Shown: positions 7,862 to 14,353 of the stretch, piece by piece
How the letters are laid out: every line of letters begins with the position of its first letter
How positions within the stretch are numbered: position 1 is the stretch's first letter
From: CAKUIA01 sp034180465
Lineage (GTDB): Bacteria > Verrucomicrobiota > Verrucomicrobiia > Opitutales > Intestinicryptomonadaceae
Reading direction: 5' to 3'
NCBI GenBank assembly: GCA_034180465.1
Contig: JAXFOH010000013.1
Span: forward strand, 1-16,008
Length of the DNA stretch: 16,008 nucleotides
Notes under the pieces: generated by a model
What the model was told of the DNA's origin: nothing
Databases searched by the model: none
The model's input: only the letters and a program-made list of their open reading frames with translations
Made by a program: the position numbers and the translations under genes

Positions 7862-8485
7862 CTAGGGAATTTGCTGAATCTTTACACTGTCGGGCTGGGC
7901 TTTTGAATTTGCCTTGTTTACCGCCGAGACAACGTCGGCTACAATCTTATTTTTAAGGTTTTCGTAGCCAGATTGCAGCGCGCTTGCGGTAATCGAATAG
8001 TTTGTTCCGTTTATCGCGCAAACAACCGTAATACTTGCCCCGTAGTTGCCAGACGAAAGAAAAAAGTCTTCTACCTGAACAGAGCAGGGGATGCCTTTTA
8101 GCTGTTCGTTTAAAAGAGCGGCAATTTCGGCCTTTAAAGAGGCGCGGCTAACTGTGGTTTGCACTGTTGGCTGCTGGATTATGACTGTTTGCGGCGCAGG
8201 CTGTGCATACACAACGGTTTGAGGGGTGCATTGGGTGTATATAACTGTTGTTGTGGGTCTTTCGTATGCCCTTATGGCAGAGCCGAACATATACGAAATT
8301 CCGCCTATGGCGAACCACTCTCCGCGCGGAGGCCTTGGGTAGTGAAACCTTGGGGGCGGCGGTGGCGGAACGGGTCTTGGTGCCGGCGGCCGCGGTCTGG
8401 GAGCGGGGGGTCTAGGTTGGGCAAATGTTAAAACAGGCAAAACCAACAAGCTTATGACAAGAGTCTTTAAAAATTTTCCATTCAT
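7862..8485 (-). CDS. Secreted proline-rich protein of unknown function
   Basis: The start is the ATG at 8483-8485 (207 residues), since it begins a clean signal peptide (MNGKFLKTLVISLLVLPVLTFA, cut before Gln23) and has AAGGGAAAG just upstream on the - strand. A longer open frame to 8536 lacks these. After the signal come a Pro/Arg-rich stretch (about 23-54, PRPPAP repeats then six Pro in a row), a short Gly/aromatic segment (GEWFAIGGISYMFG), a Thr/Val/Gln/Pro linker (about 75-112) with two 10-residue PQTV-type repeats, and a folded-looking C-terminal domain (about 115-195) with alternating beta and helix pattern. Cysteines are at 86, 134 and 156. There is no lipobox or sortase signal. The Pro-rich part could span the periplasm or peptidoglycan. 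I do not recognise the family. It is monocistronic and closed by a terminator. Confidence 0.8.
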   Translation of the reverse strand: MNGKFLKTLVISLLVLPVLTFAQPRPPAPRPRPPAPRPVPPPPPPRFHYPRPPRGEWFAIGGISYMFGSAIRAYERPTTTVIYTQCTPQTVVYAQPAPQTVIIQQPTVQTTVSRASLKAEIAALLNEQLKGIPCSVQVEDFFLSSGNYGASITVVCAINGTNYSITASALQSGYENLKNKIVADVVSAVNKANSKAQPDSVKIQQIP

Positions 8486-8582
8486 ACTTTCCCTTTGTTC
8501 GAAATTTGTTCTATTTTTAAACAATTGGTTAAACAAGAAAATTTGCGCTTCGTTTCAAAAAAATATATTTTCCAAAAATTTT

Positions 8583-8637
8583 TATAATGAGAGAGCCGCT
8601 TTTTGCGCATAATTTTAAAAAGGGCAAAATTTATAAT
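8583..8637 (+). promoter_or_regulatory. Possible -10 elements upstream of dgt
   Basis: Two exact TATAAT hexamers occur on the + strand, at 8583-8588 and 8632-8637, in the AT-rich 191-bp gap between the divergent proline-rich gene and dgt. Neither has a good TTGACA-like box 16-18 nt upstream, so the call is weak. The second would start the mRNA about 30 nt before the dgt ATG. Confidence 0.3.
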
Positions 8638-8676
8638 TGATTTGGCAAGCCGCCATGCATTTTATGGATAAAACTT

Positions 8677-9885
8677 ATGGCAAAACCGAACACAAGATTT
8701 ACAAACGAAATAATTTCGCGCAATATTGAGCGCGAGAACGGGTTGAGGATAAACGCCCGAAAGTCGTCGCAGGCAACAAGACGCCGTCCCGAGAGGATTT
8801 CGGACGCCAGAAATCTAAGAATGGCTTTTGCCCACGATGCCGACCGCATTATACATTCTATGGCATATTCTCGCTATTTGGGTAAAACGCAGGTGTTTTT
8901 TCAGGTTGGCAACGACCATATAACCCGAAGGGCTTTGCACGTTCAGCTTGTGTCGAAAATTGCCAGAACAATAGCCCGTTTTTTAAACGCCAACGAAGAC
9001 TTGACCGAAGCAATTTCGCTTGCGCACGATATTGGACACACCCCGTTTGGCCACCCCGGCGAAAGCGCGTTGGCGGCTTGTATGGAGAAATGTAAAAAGG
9101 GAAGCTTTTTGCACAGCGCGCAATCGGTAAGAGTGCTCGACAAGATAGAAAAACGCCGAAAGGGCCTAAATTTAACGCTGGAGGTTTTAGACGGTATTTT
9201 GGGGCACAACGGCGAAATGTTAAGCAACCAAATAAAATTTAACCCTAAAAATCTGGACTTTGAAAGGCTGGACTACGATACCGAAAAATGCCTTACGCTT
9301 CCGCGCAAGGTGGGCTACGAAAAATCGGTGTTTCCGTCCACGCTGGAAGGATGCATTGTAAGGGTGTCCGACACGATTGCCTATTTGGGGCGAGACATAG
9401 ACGACGCTATAAGGCTTGGGCTTATAAAACGCGAGCAGCTGCCGCAAAACGCAGTTTCTATTTTGGGCGCGCAAAATTCCGACATAGTAAATTCGCTTTG
9501 CATAGACGTTATGAACAATAGCTACGACGGCAAAGCAATAAGGTTTTCAGACAGGGTTTTTTCGGCGGTGCTGCAGCTTAAAAAATTCAGCGTAGAAAAC
9601 ATATATTACCACCCGCTTATAACCGCTCAAGTTTCGAGATTTATTCCAATGCTAAAGGCAATGTTTAAAAAATTTGTTAAAGATTTAAACGAAAAGAACA
9701 CGCAGTCGATAATATTCGAGGCATTTATTAGCCAGTCTAGCGAGGCATATTTAAACACCAACGCCCCCGAACGCATTGTAGCCGATTTTATTTCGGCAAT
9801 GACCGACGACTATTTTATGGAAACCTACAACAAAATGTTTATGCCTGAACGCATAGACTATGGCAGAAAATTTGAAAGATTTTAA
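8677..9885 (+). CDS. dgt: dGTP triphosphohydrolase, HD superfamily
   Basis: The 402-residue protein is a cytoplasmic, metal-dependent dNTP triphosphohydrolase that splits dGTP (or other dNTPs) into the deoxynucleoside and tripolyphosphate, which affects dNTP balance. Seen motifs: SRYLGKTQVF near residue 65, DHITRRALHVQLV with the first metal-binding His88, AHDIGHTPFGHPGE with the HD pair His117-Asp118, GILGHNGE at 173-180, and RVSDTIAYLGRDIDDA with the last metal ligand Asp232. The first motif reads RALH where RLTH is usual, with the His kept. ATG 8677 is the start; upstream ATGs at 8655 and 8664 are out of frame. The ribosome binding site is weak (GGAT). The protein fits the dGTPase-like type of about 400 residues rather than the longer E. 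coli Dgt (about 500), so the preferred dNTP is not certain. Confidence 0.93.
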   Translation: MAKPNTRFTNEIISRNIERENGLRINARKSSQATRRRPERISDARNLRMAFAHDADRIIHSMAYSRYLGKTQVFFQVGNDHITRRALHVQLVSKIARTIARFLNANEDLTEAISLAHDIGHTPFGHPGESALAACMEKCKKGSFLHSAQSVRVLDKIEKRRKGLNLTLEVLDGILGHNGEMLSNQIKFNPKNLDFERLDYDTEKCLTLPRKVGYEKSVFPSTLEGCIVRVSDTIAYLGRDIDDAIRLGLIKREQLPQNAVSILGAQNSDIVNSLCIDVMNNSYDGKAIRFSDRVFSAVLQLKKFSVENIYYHPLITAQVSRFIPMLKAMFKKFVKDLNEKNTQSIIFEAFISQSSEAYLNTNAPERIVADFISAMTDDYFMETYNKMFMPERIDYGRKFERF

Positions 9886-9906
9886 ATTTCTTTTTTCAAA
9901 ATTTGC

Positions 9907-9936
9907 TTGAAAAAGAGTCGGGTGGGGCTTTATTGT
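9907..9936 (+). promoter_or_regulatory. Possible promoter of the cysteine-rich protein gene
   Basis: TTGAAA (9907-9912) is followed after 18 nt by TATTGT (9931-9936), 20 nt before the ATG at 9957. The match is 5 of 6 and 4 of 6 to the sigma-70 boxes. The gap after dgt shows no clear terminator, so the gene may also be read from dgt. Confidence 0.4.
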
Positions 9937-9956
9937 TAGGCAAATCTAATTTTATT

Positions 9957-10316
9957 ATGAAAGCTAAATTGTTAAAAAAGTTGGCAACACTTACTGTTGT
10001 TGCGGTTGTATCCGTTTTTGCAAGCGCGTGCTCTAGCGTTTGCAAAACTAACGAATGCGCAAAGAGCAGCGAATGCGCCGTTGCAGTTTGCGTTGCAAAA
10101 TGTCAGTGCAGCCCGTGTGTAAAGGGCTGCAAATGCGGTTGCAATATGCAAAAGCAGTGTGCAAAAAAATGCGCCTGCAAACCGTGCGTAAAGGGCTGCA
10201 AGTGCGGCTGCGATATGAACACTTGCGCAACCGAATGTCAAAAGGCTGCAAGCGCTTGTGCAAAGCCCGCAAATTGCCAAGGGCAATGCCCCGCACAAAA
10301 ACAGTGCGCTAAATAA
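9957..10316 (+). CDS. Small exported cysteine-rich protein, probable lipoprotein, with tandem repeats
   Basis: The ATG at 9957 gives 119 residues that begin with a signal sequence (MKAKLLKKLATLTVVAVV) ending in VFASACSS. This can be read as a loose lipobox (ASAC), which would anchor the protein by lipid at Cys25; a plain signal peptidase I cut is the alternative. A longer open frame to a TTG at 9903 would put polar residues before the signal and is less likely. There are 24 cysteines, one fifth of the protein. The core is two 23-residue units, each with the pattern CxCxPCVKGCKCGC (CQCSPC and CACKPC versions), followed by sparser Cys with Ala, Lys and Gln. Such CxC and CxxC density recalls metallothioneins or disulfide-rich surface proteins, but I recognise no family. 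No Shine-Dalgarno is visible. A strong terminator follows 25 nt after the stop. Confidence 0.8.
   Translation: MKAKLLKKLATLTVVAVVSVFASACSSVCKTNECAKSSECAVAVCVAKCQCSPCVKGCKCGCNMQKQCAKKCACKPCVKGCKCGCDMNTCATECQKAASACAKPANCQGQCPAQKQCAK
10101..10223 (+). repeat. Tandem 69-bp coding repeat in the cysteine-rich gene
   Basis: Two in-frame units start at 10101 and 10170, a period of 69 nt (23 codons). They share the stretch coding PCVKGCKCGC with mostly synonymous differences (for example TGCAAATGCGGT against TGCAAGTGCGGC). The differences show the duplication is old and kept by selection on protein sequence. Confidence 0.8.
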
Positions 10317-10341
10317 GTTGTCTTAATGCGAAAAAATAAGG

Positions 10342-10373
10342 AGACCGCCCCCAAGCAGAGGGCGGTCTTTTTT
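10342..10373 (+). terminator. Rho-independent terminator after the cysteine-rich gene
   Basis: A 9-bp perfect stem, AGACCGCCC (10342-10350) with GGGCGGTCT (10360-10368), has a 9-nt loop and is followed by a run of six T (10368-10373). It lies between the convergent cysteine-rich gene and the barrel-protein gene. On the - strand the T run after the stem is broken, so it acts mainly for the + strand gene but may serve both. Confidence 0.9.
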
Positions 10374-10411
10374 ACCATACTTTGATTTTATCAGACTACG
10401 ATGTGCGATTG

Positions 10412-11248
10412 TTAAAATCCGAAAGTTGTGGAAACGCCGTACCAAAGCAGGCTGTCTTTGCCTTCGCCTTTGCCGTCGCTATTTGCGGCATATCTTATGC
10501 CCGCCGAAACCGCCCAAAAGTCGGTAATCTTTACAACGGCATCTATTTTTGCTCCCGCATAGCCGTAGCCGCAGTCGTCGGCCAAGCCGCCGGCCATATA
10601 GTCGGCATAGCCGCCAAAGCAGGCGATGTCAAGCGTGCCCCATTCTTCGCCGATAAGCCATTTTGTTACGGGGGCAGAATAGCTTAAGCCGGCTTCTATT
10701 GTGGTGCCAGAATATGTAAAGTTGTAATAGCCTGCAACGTACGGGCAAATTGCAAAGTCGCCCAAAAGTTCCGAAGTGTCGTAACTTAAAGCAAGCTTTA
10801 GCTCATGTTCGTTTTGCCAGCCATCAATTGGGTAGGTATAGGCGGCATAGCCAAAATCTACTGTAAGGTTTTCTATAGAATAGGTAACTCCGCAGTAAAT
10901 ATCGTTTTCCTCGTAATTGCCCGAGTAATTTGAATTGTCGGTTGTGTAGCAGCCCCACCAACCAACATATGCGCCAAAGCCCGCGCCAATGTCGTAGCTT
11001 AAATCAACTTCGGGCGAAATTACATGGCCTGCAAGCTGTTTGCCTCTAAATATATATTCAGATTCGTAACCAACCATTGCCGATGCCGAAAGTTTTTCGA
11101 TTATGCCACTTGCGGTCGAATTGCCTGCAAGAGATGCAACGCTTTCGGCAACAGTTGCGGCGGGCGAAGCTTTCGCCGCATCGTCGGCAAAAGCGGTGGA
11201 TAATGCGCCGCATATCAAAGCGGCAGTAAACGCATTCTTTATATTCAT
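10412..11248 (-). CDS. TorF-like outer-membrane beta-barrel protein (putative porin)
   Basis: The 278-residue protein has a signal peptide (MNIKNAFTAALICGALSTAFA, cut before Asp22), a short Ala/Ser-rich linker, then a barrel that starts near SAMVGYESEYIFRGKQ and ends in Phe (STTFGF), the usual outer-membrane insertion mark. GYESEYIFRG, YEENDIYCGVTYS and DFGYAAYTYP resemble the SDYRFRG, VDLYAGY and YDVGAIYYTYP-like signatures of the TorF/Gcw_chp porin group. Alternating hydrophobic strands run through the whole length, with many Tyr and Gly. The transported compound is unknown. The gene stands alone on the - strand, with AGGT 9 nt before the ATG and a sigma-54-type promoter about 60 nt upstream. 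In some Proteobacteria TorF genes lie beside glnK-amtB and are linked to nitrogen control, which would fit. Barrel type is sure; family fairly sure. Confidence 0.82.
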   Translation of the reverse strand: MNIKNAFTAALICGALSTAFADDAAKASPAATVAESVASLAGNSTASGIIEKLSASAMVGYESEYIFRGKQLAGHVISPEVDLSYDIGAGFGAYVGWWGCYTTDNSNYSGNYEENDIYCGVTYSIENLTVDFGYAAYTYPIDGWQNEHELKLALSYDTSELLGDFAICPYVAGYYNFTYSGTTIEAGLSYSAPVTKWLIGEEWGTLDIACFGGYADYMAGGLADDCGYGYAGAKIDAVVKITDFWAVSAGIRYAANSDGKGEGKDSLLWYGVSTTFGF

Positions 11249-11305
11249 TTGTTTTTACCTGTTTGTTTTAGGCAAAGAGAATTCTTTGACTATGCTTTTT
11301 TGTGT

Positions 11306-11322
11306 AGCATAATGCGTGCCAA
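11306..11322 (-). promoter_or_regulatory. Sigma-54 (RpoN) promoter of the TorF-like porin gene
   Basis: On the - strand the sequence TTGGCACGCATTATGCT fits the -24/-12 consensus YTGGCACGRNNNTTGCW, with only two mismatches (C for R and A for the first T of TTGC). The key GG and GC pairs have the correct spacing. The predicted start is near 11295, giving a leader of about 47 nt. The site is intergenic and points toward the porin gene. I found no comparable site elsewhere in the window. Confidence 0.72.
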
Positions 11323-11576
11323 CTTTTTTAGAATTGCGCAATTTATTGTATATTAGCTTAATACGCCTTTTGACGGAATTGGTGGCTCTTTTTGCAACAA
11401 AAACAATAGTGTGCTATGCAACAAATTTGTATGTATGTTCGCCAAATTTGCAGACATATACATTTTTGCAGGCAAATTTTTTGCGCGATTTTATAAAACT
11501 AACCAAAAGCTGTTTTTTGTCTAATAAAACTCTAACAAAAACGGTCTACTATTATGCGAATAACAAAAATACAAAT
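11323..11576. promoter_or_regulatory. AT-rich divergent intergenic region with short palindromes
   Basis: This is the main part of the 328-bp gap between the divergent porin gene and the gene at 11577. It holds a 12-bp perfect palindrome AATTGCGCAATT (11332-11343), two copies of the palindrome CAAATTTG (11422-11429 and 11443-11450, 21 bp apart), and a near-copy CAAATTTT at 11473. TGCAACAAA occurs twice (11393 and 11417). The sites lie about 42, 130 and 151 bp upstream of the predicted sigma-54 start point, distances typical of activator sites. An open frame from 11316 runs through it, but its N-terminal 87 codons look like random sequence. No convincing sigma-70 promoter was found for the gene at 11577. 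Confidence 0.5.
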
Positions 11577-11921
11577 ATGCAAGAATATCTAAAATCGAAA
11601 ATGGTAAAATTGCGCTGCAAAAAGAGTTATCAAGGCGCGCACACGCACATAGTTATAGGCCGCGTTTTGGAGGAAAATCAAAACTACATGGCAATTATGG
11701 GCAAGACATTTCATTTTGGCAGAATTGTAGACGGTATGAAAAACCAAATTTTCTCGGGTGCAATTGCCGAGCGCATTGTGCCTTGGAATAATGTGGAGAT
11801 TATACACCCCCTGTCGGACGAAAGCGATTTTACCGCACCCATTAAGTTCGACACAAACGGCAATTTGGTTTTGTGCGACAAAACGCACACGCTTATTGCC
11901 GAAAAGCGCGACGAACTTTAG
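11577..11921 (+). CDS. Small cytoplasmic protein of unknown function, beta-rich
   Basis: I choose ATG 11577 (114 residues, MQEYLKSKMVKLRCKKSY) although the frame stays open to 11316, because the upstream 87 codons overlap the porin promoter and read as low-quality, Leu/Phe/Tyr/Asn-rich sequence. ATG 11601 (MVKLRC) is a possible later start. There is no signal peptide or membrane segment. The pattern VKLRCKK, HTHIVIGRVLEE, NYMAIMGKTFHFG, ERIVPWNNVEIIHPL suggests a compact five-strand barrel such as an Sm/SH3-like fold, but this is inference from the strand pattern, not from a recognised family. The second half is more polar, with an Asp/Thr-rich tail. A terminator follows 48 nt after the stop, so the gene is monocistronic. 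No good Shine-Dalgarno is visible. Confidence 0.65.
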   Translation: MQEYLKSKMVKLRCKKSYQGAHTHIVIGRVLEENQNYMAIMGKTFHFGRIVDGMKNQIFSGAIAERIVPWNNVEIIHPLSDESDFTAPIKFDTNGNLVLCDKTHTLIAEKRDEL

Positions 11922-11968
11922 TGTTTGTCGGCTCGCTAATTTTTTTATGGTTTATATGTGTTAGTTTC

Positions 11969-12000
11969 GGCCTCCCCTGATTTTAGGAGGCCTTTTTTTT
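11969..12000 (+). terminator. Rho-independent terminator after the small beta-rich protein gene
   Basis: A 7-bp stem, GGCCTCC (11969-11975) with GGAGGCC (11986-11992), a 10-nt loop and a run of eight T (11993-12000). It ends the small gene and isolates the following LysR gene, whose promoter must then lie in 12001-12071. I saw no clear -35/-10 pair there. Confidence 0.88.
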
Positions 12001-12071
12001 GCCCGTTTTGTTTTGGCTTGCGTGTAGCCGCCATATTTTGCAGAGTTCCAGCGTAATAGAAACCCTGCTAT

Positions 12072-12971
12072 ATGGAGCTACGACACATAAGATATTTTTT
12101 AAAGGCGGCCGAAACTTTGCACTTTTCGCGAGCGGCCGACGAGCTTGGCATTGCGCAATCGGCATTAAGCCAGCAAATAAAACAGCTTGAAGCCGAAATG
12201 GGTTGCACGCTTTTCGACCGCAGCAACAAATGGAAGCTTACCCTTACAGAAGCCGGCCGCGTTTTTTGCGAAGACGCAACCCAGATTATCTCGAATGTAG
12301 ACTCGGCCAAGCGCAGGGCCTTGCAGGCGTCGAAGGGCGACGGCGGCTCGCTTTCAATAAGCATAATTCCATCGTTTTTTAGCTCGGCAAAGTTTTTTGA
12401 AGCGTTGAACAAAATGCGCCGCCAGTGGCCAAACGTGTTTTTAAAGCTAAGCAAGCATTCTTCGGCAAATATTTTAGGGTGTGTGGAAAATTCGATTTTG
12501 GATTTCGGCATAATAAGGGTTGTAAACCCGGCAACCTTGGGCACGCAATATGTTGAAATAGGGCACGAAAAGATTTTGCTTGCAGTGCCCGAAACGCACA
12601 GGCTTGCAAAGGCGCGCTCGCTAAAATTGGCGGACTTAAAGAACGAAAAGTTTGTTATGCTGCCCCGCGAGGAGTCTCCGTTTTTTTGCCAGATTATAGA
12701 CGTTGCCATGCGCAGGGCGGGCATACTTTCGCCGAACGTTGTAGAGGAAATATACAATTTCGACGCAATATTGAGGTCTTTGCCGAACTCGAATTTAATT
12801 TCGTTTGTACCCGAGCTTCTTAAAATGCAAAACACCTATAAGGGCGTTGTTTTAAAGCCCGTTTTAGACTTGAATGTAGATGTTCGCTATGTGGGCGTTT
12901 GGAAGAACGGGAAAGTCTCGAAACCGCTTGGCAATTTCATAAAAATCGTAAAAGATACATTTAAAGTTTAA
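12072..12971 (+). CDS. LysR-family transcriptional regulator
   Basis: The 299-residue protein has normal LysR length. The N-terminal winged helix-turn-helix is plain: MELRHIRYFLKAAETLHFSR, then AADELGIAQSALSQQIKQLE with the recognition helix at about 28-37. After the linker helix (about 58-88) comes a two-lobed, periplasmic-binding-protein-like sensor domain (about 92-299) that would bind a small-molecule effector. The N-terminal sequence is like the BenM/CatM/CbbR-type subgroup, but the effector cannot be told. ATG 12072 is preceded by no Shine-Dalgarno. The gene is on the same strand as, and 86 nt before, the exporter operon; the gap holds a separate promoter, so it may regulate that operon. 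LysR genes usually control a divergent neighbour, and here none lies divergent, which leaves the target open. Confidence 0.92.
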   Translation: MELRHIRYFLKAAETLHFSRAADELGIAQSALSQQIKQLEAEMGCTLFDRSNKWKLTLTEAGRVFCEDATQIISNVDSAKRRALQASKGDGGSLSISIIPSFFSSAKFFEALNKMRRQWPNVFLKLSKHSSANILGCVENSILDFGIIRVVNPATLGTQYVEIGHEKILLAVPETHRLAKARSLKLADLKNEKFVMLPREESPFFCQIIDVAMRRAGILSPNVVEEIYNFDAILRSLPNSNLISFVPELLKMQNTYKGVVLKPVLDLNVDVRYVGVWKNGKVSKPLGNFIKIVKDTFKV

Positions 12972-13006
12972 TCTTTTTGCATTATCAACAAGGCTAAAAT
13001 TATATA

Positions 13007-13035
13007 TTGAACTTATAATGCAGTTTTCATAAAAT
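13007..13035 (+). promoter_or_regulatory. Probable sigma-70-like promoter of the ThrE/YjjPB-type operon
   Basis: TTGAAC (13007-13012), a 17-nt spacer and TAAAAT (13030-13035) match the -35 and -10 boxes 4 of 6 and 5 of 6. It lies just after the LysR gene and 22 nt before the YjjP-like start. An extra exact TATAAT sits at 13014-13019 without a good -35 box. A ribosome binding site AAAGGA (13046-13051) is 6 nt from the ATG. Confidence 0.55.
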
Positions 13036-13057
13036 TTCCGCATACAAAGGATCTTTT

Positions 13058-13819
13058 ATGGGACTGCCCTTATACGAAGAGGCCGATTTTATTTCTAAAT
13101 ACGCCGCAAGTCTGCTTGCAAGCGGCGCGTATGTGTCGAGAGTTATGCGCTCGGCGTCGCGCATTGCAGCAGCGTTGGGATTGGATATAAAATTGGTAAC
13201 GGGCTATTCTAACGTAATAATTTCTATAGAAGACGAAAAAAATAAAATCTGCCTTACAAAGGTTGTAAAAATTCCGCCGAGGCCAGTCTCGTTCGAAACA
13301 AACGCCGACTTGTGCCGCCTTTCGTGGAAGGCTTTAGACAATCGCATGTCGCTTGCCGAAATAAAAGAGGCTTTCGACAAAATTATGGCAAAGCCGAGAA
13401 TTGATTCTTTGTTTGTTCTGTTTATGGTTGGCTTTGCAAACGCTTCGTTTTGCAGGCTTTTCGGGGGCGACTTTCTTGCAATGGCAATAGTTTTTACATC
13501 TACGCTTGCGGGCCTTTCCGCAAAACAAATTCTGCAAAAAAAGGGCGTAAACGAATATATAGTTTTTATAATATCGGCGTTTCTGGCGTCTATTTGCGCG
13601 TCCGGCGCGCTTTGTTTTAACTGCGCCGCCGAAATTGCCGTGGCAGCCAGCGTGCTGTTTTTGGTGCCAGGAGTGCTGCTAATAAACGGGGTTTTAGACA
13701 TTCTCGACGGCTACGCTGTGTTCGGTTGCGGCAGGCTTATAGGAGCCTGCATTTTGGTTGTTTGCATAGCAATAGGCTTGTCTATAAGCCTACTTATTGC
13801 GAAAGGGGCGTTAATGTGA
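13058..13819 (+). CDS. yjjP: ThrE-family exporter subunit, YjjP-like
   Basis: The 253-residue protein matches the N-terminal ThrE domain (PF06738), as in E. coli YjjP. A soluble N-terminal part (about 1-112) has the family pattern of two helices and strands (LLASGAYVSRVMRSASRIAAALG, then NVIISI and TKVVKIPPRP). Five hydrophobic segments follow, near 117-134, 139-157, 166-185, 191-213 and 225-248. The marker FLVPGVLLINGVLDILDG (201-218) matches the PGxxLxNxxxDxxxG motif of ThrE proteins. E. coli YjjP and YjjB act together in succinate export, and fused ThrE exports Thr/Ser in Corynebacterium; which substrate applies here is not visible. Its stop overlaps the next start by 4 bases (GTGA), so the two halves are made together. 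It has its own promoter and a good ribosome binding site. Confidence 0.9.
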   Translation: MGLPLYEEADFISKYAASLLASGAYVSRVMRSASRIAAALGLDIKLVTGYSNVIISIEDEKNKICLTKVVKIPPRPVSFETNADLCRLSWKALDNRMSLAEIKEAFDKIMAKPRIDSLFVLFMVGFANASFCRLFGGDFLAMAIVFTSTLAGLSAKQILQKKGVNEYIVFIISAFLASICASGALCFNCAAEIAVAASVLFLVPGVLLINGVLDILDGYAVFGCGRLIGACILVVCIAIGLSISLLIAKGALM

Positions 13820-14343
13820 GTCTTTTTGCGATAGTACAAGACTGCATTTTCGCGGCGGTCGCCGCAATGGGTTTCGGCGCAATTTCAGACCCTCCCGTTA
13901 GCGCGTTTTCGCGCATTGCCGCGCTGGCGGCAATAGGCCATTCGCTTAGGTTTGTGCTAATGCACTTTGGTTGCGACATTGCAACGGCGTCGTTTTTGGG
14001 CGCGCTTGCCATAGGCTTTTTTAGTTTGCTGCTTGCAAAACAAATGAGGGTGCCCGCCACGATTTTATACATACCCGCCCTGTTGCCAATGATACCGGGC
14101 ATATACGCCTATAAAACGGTGTTTTCGCTTATAATGTTTTTGCAGACTTTAAACGATCTGCAAAAAAGCGCGGGCTATATGCAAAGCTTTTTTCTTAACG
14201 CAACGGTTTCGGTTACGGTTGTTGCCCTTATGGTGGCTGGGGCGGCTTTGCCTTCGCTGATTTTCAAAAACAAGTCGCATGCGCTTTCCAGGCAAAAAGC
14301 GGCGGCAACTCCGGCAAACAAAAAACATTTCAAAACAAAATAG
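13816..14343 (+). CDS. yjjB: ThrE-family exporter subunit, YjjB-like
   Basis: The start is taken as GTG 13816 (175 residues): it overlaps the previous stop (GTGA) and has a strong Shine-Dalgarno AGGGG (13804-13808) 7 nt upstream. The frame stays open further upstream to 13726, but that part is inside the YjjP-like gene. The product is the C-terminal ThrE half (PF12821 type), as in E. coli YjjB of 157 residues. Hydrophobic segments lie near 4-22, 30-50, 55-74, 82-118 in part and 125-149, with the marker PALLPMIPGIYAYKT (87-101). The tail (about 151-175) is basic and Lys/Ala-rich, longer than in YjjB, and probably cytoplasmic. With the YjjP-like partner it should form a two-part inner-membrane exporter. 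Ten bases separate it from the next gene. Confidence 0.88.
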   Translation: MSLFAIVQDCIFAAVAAMGFGAISDPPVSAFSRIAALAAIGHSLRFVLMHFGCDIATASFLGALAIGFFSLLLAKQMRVPATILYIPALLPMIPGIYAYKTVFSLIMFLQTLNDLQKSAGYMQSFFLNATVSVTVVALMVAGAALPSLIFKNKSHALSRQKAAATPANKKHFKTK

Positions 14344-14353
14344 TTTTTAAACA

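Noticed and set aside
8159..8431. 90-codon frame on the + strand opposite the proline-rich gene
   Set aside because: It is the complement of Pro/Arg codons, giving an artificial Gly/Arg/Trp-rich product; no ribosome binding site.
9972..10298. Long - strand frames opposite the cysteine-rich gene
   Set aside because: Complement of repeated TGC codons gives Ala-rich or Arg/Leu-rich shadows; the + strand frame has the signal peptide and terminator.
11316..11576. Upstream extension of the open frame (87 codons) before ATG 11577
   Set aside because: It overlaps the sigma-54 promoter and the palindromes, has a composition unlike the neighbours and no ribosome binding site at its start.
12068..12835. 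255-codon frame on the - strand opposite the LysR gene
   Set aside because: The + strand frame is a clear LysR protein; the opposite frame is Ser-rich shadow sequence without motifs.
13726..13815. 30-residue N-terminal extension of the YjjB-like protein
   Set aside because: It lies inside the YjjP-like gene; the GTG at 13816 has a strong Shine-Dalgarno and the GTGA overlap.
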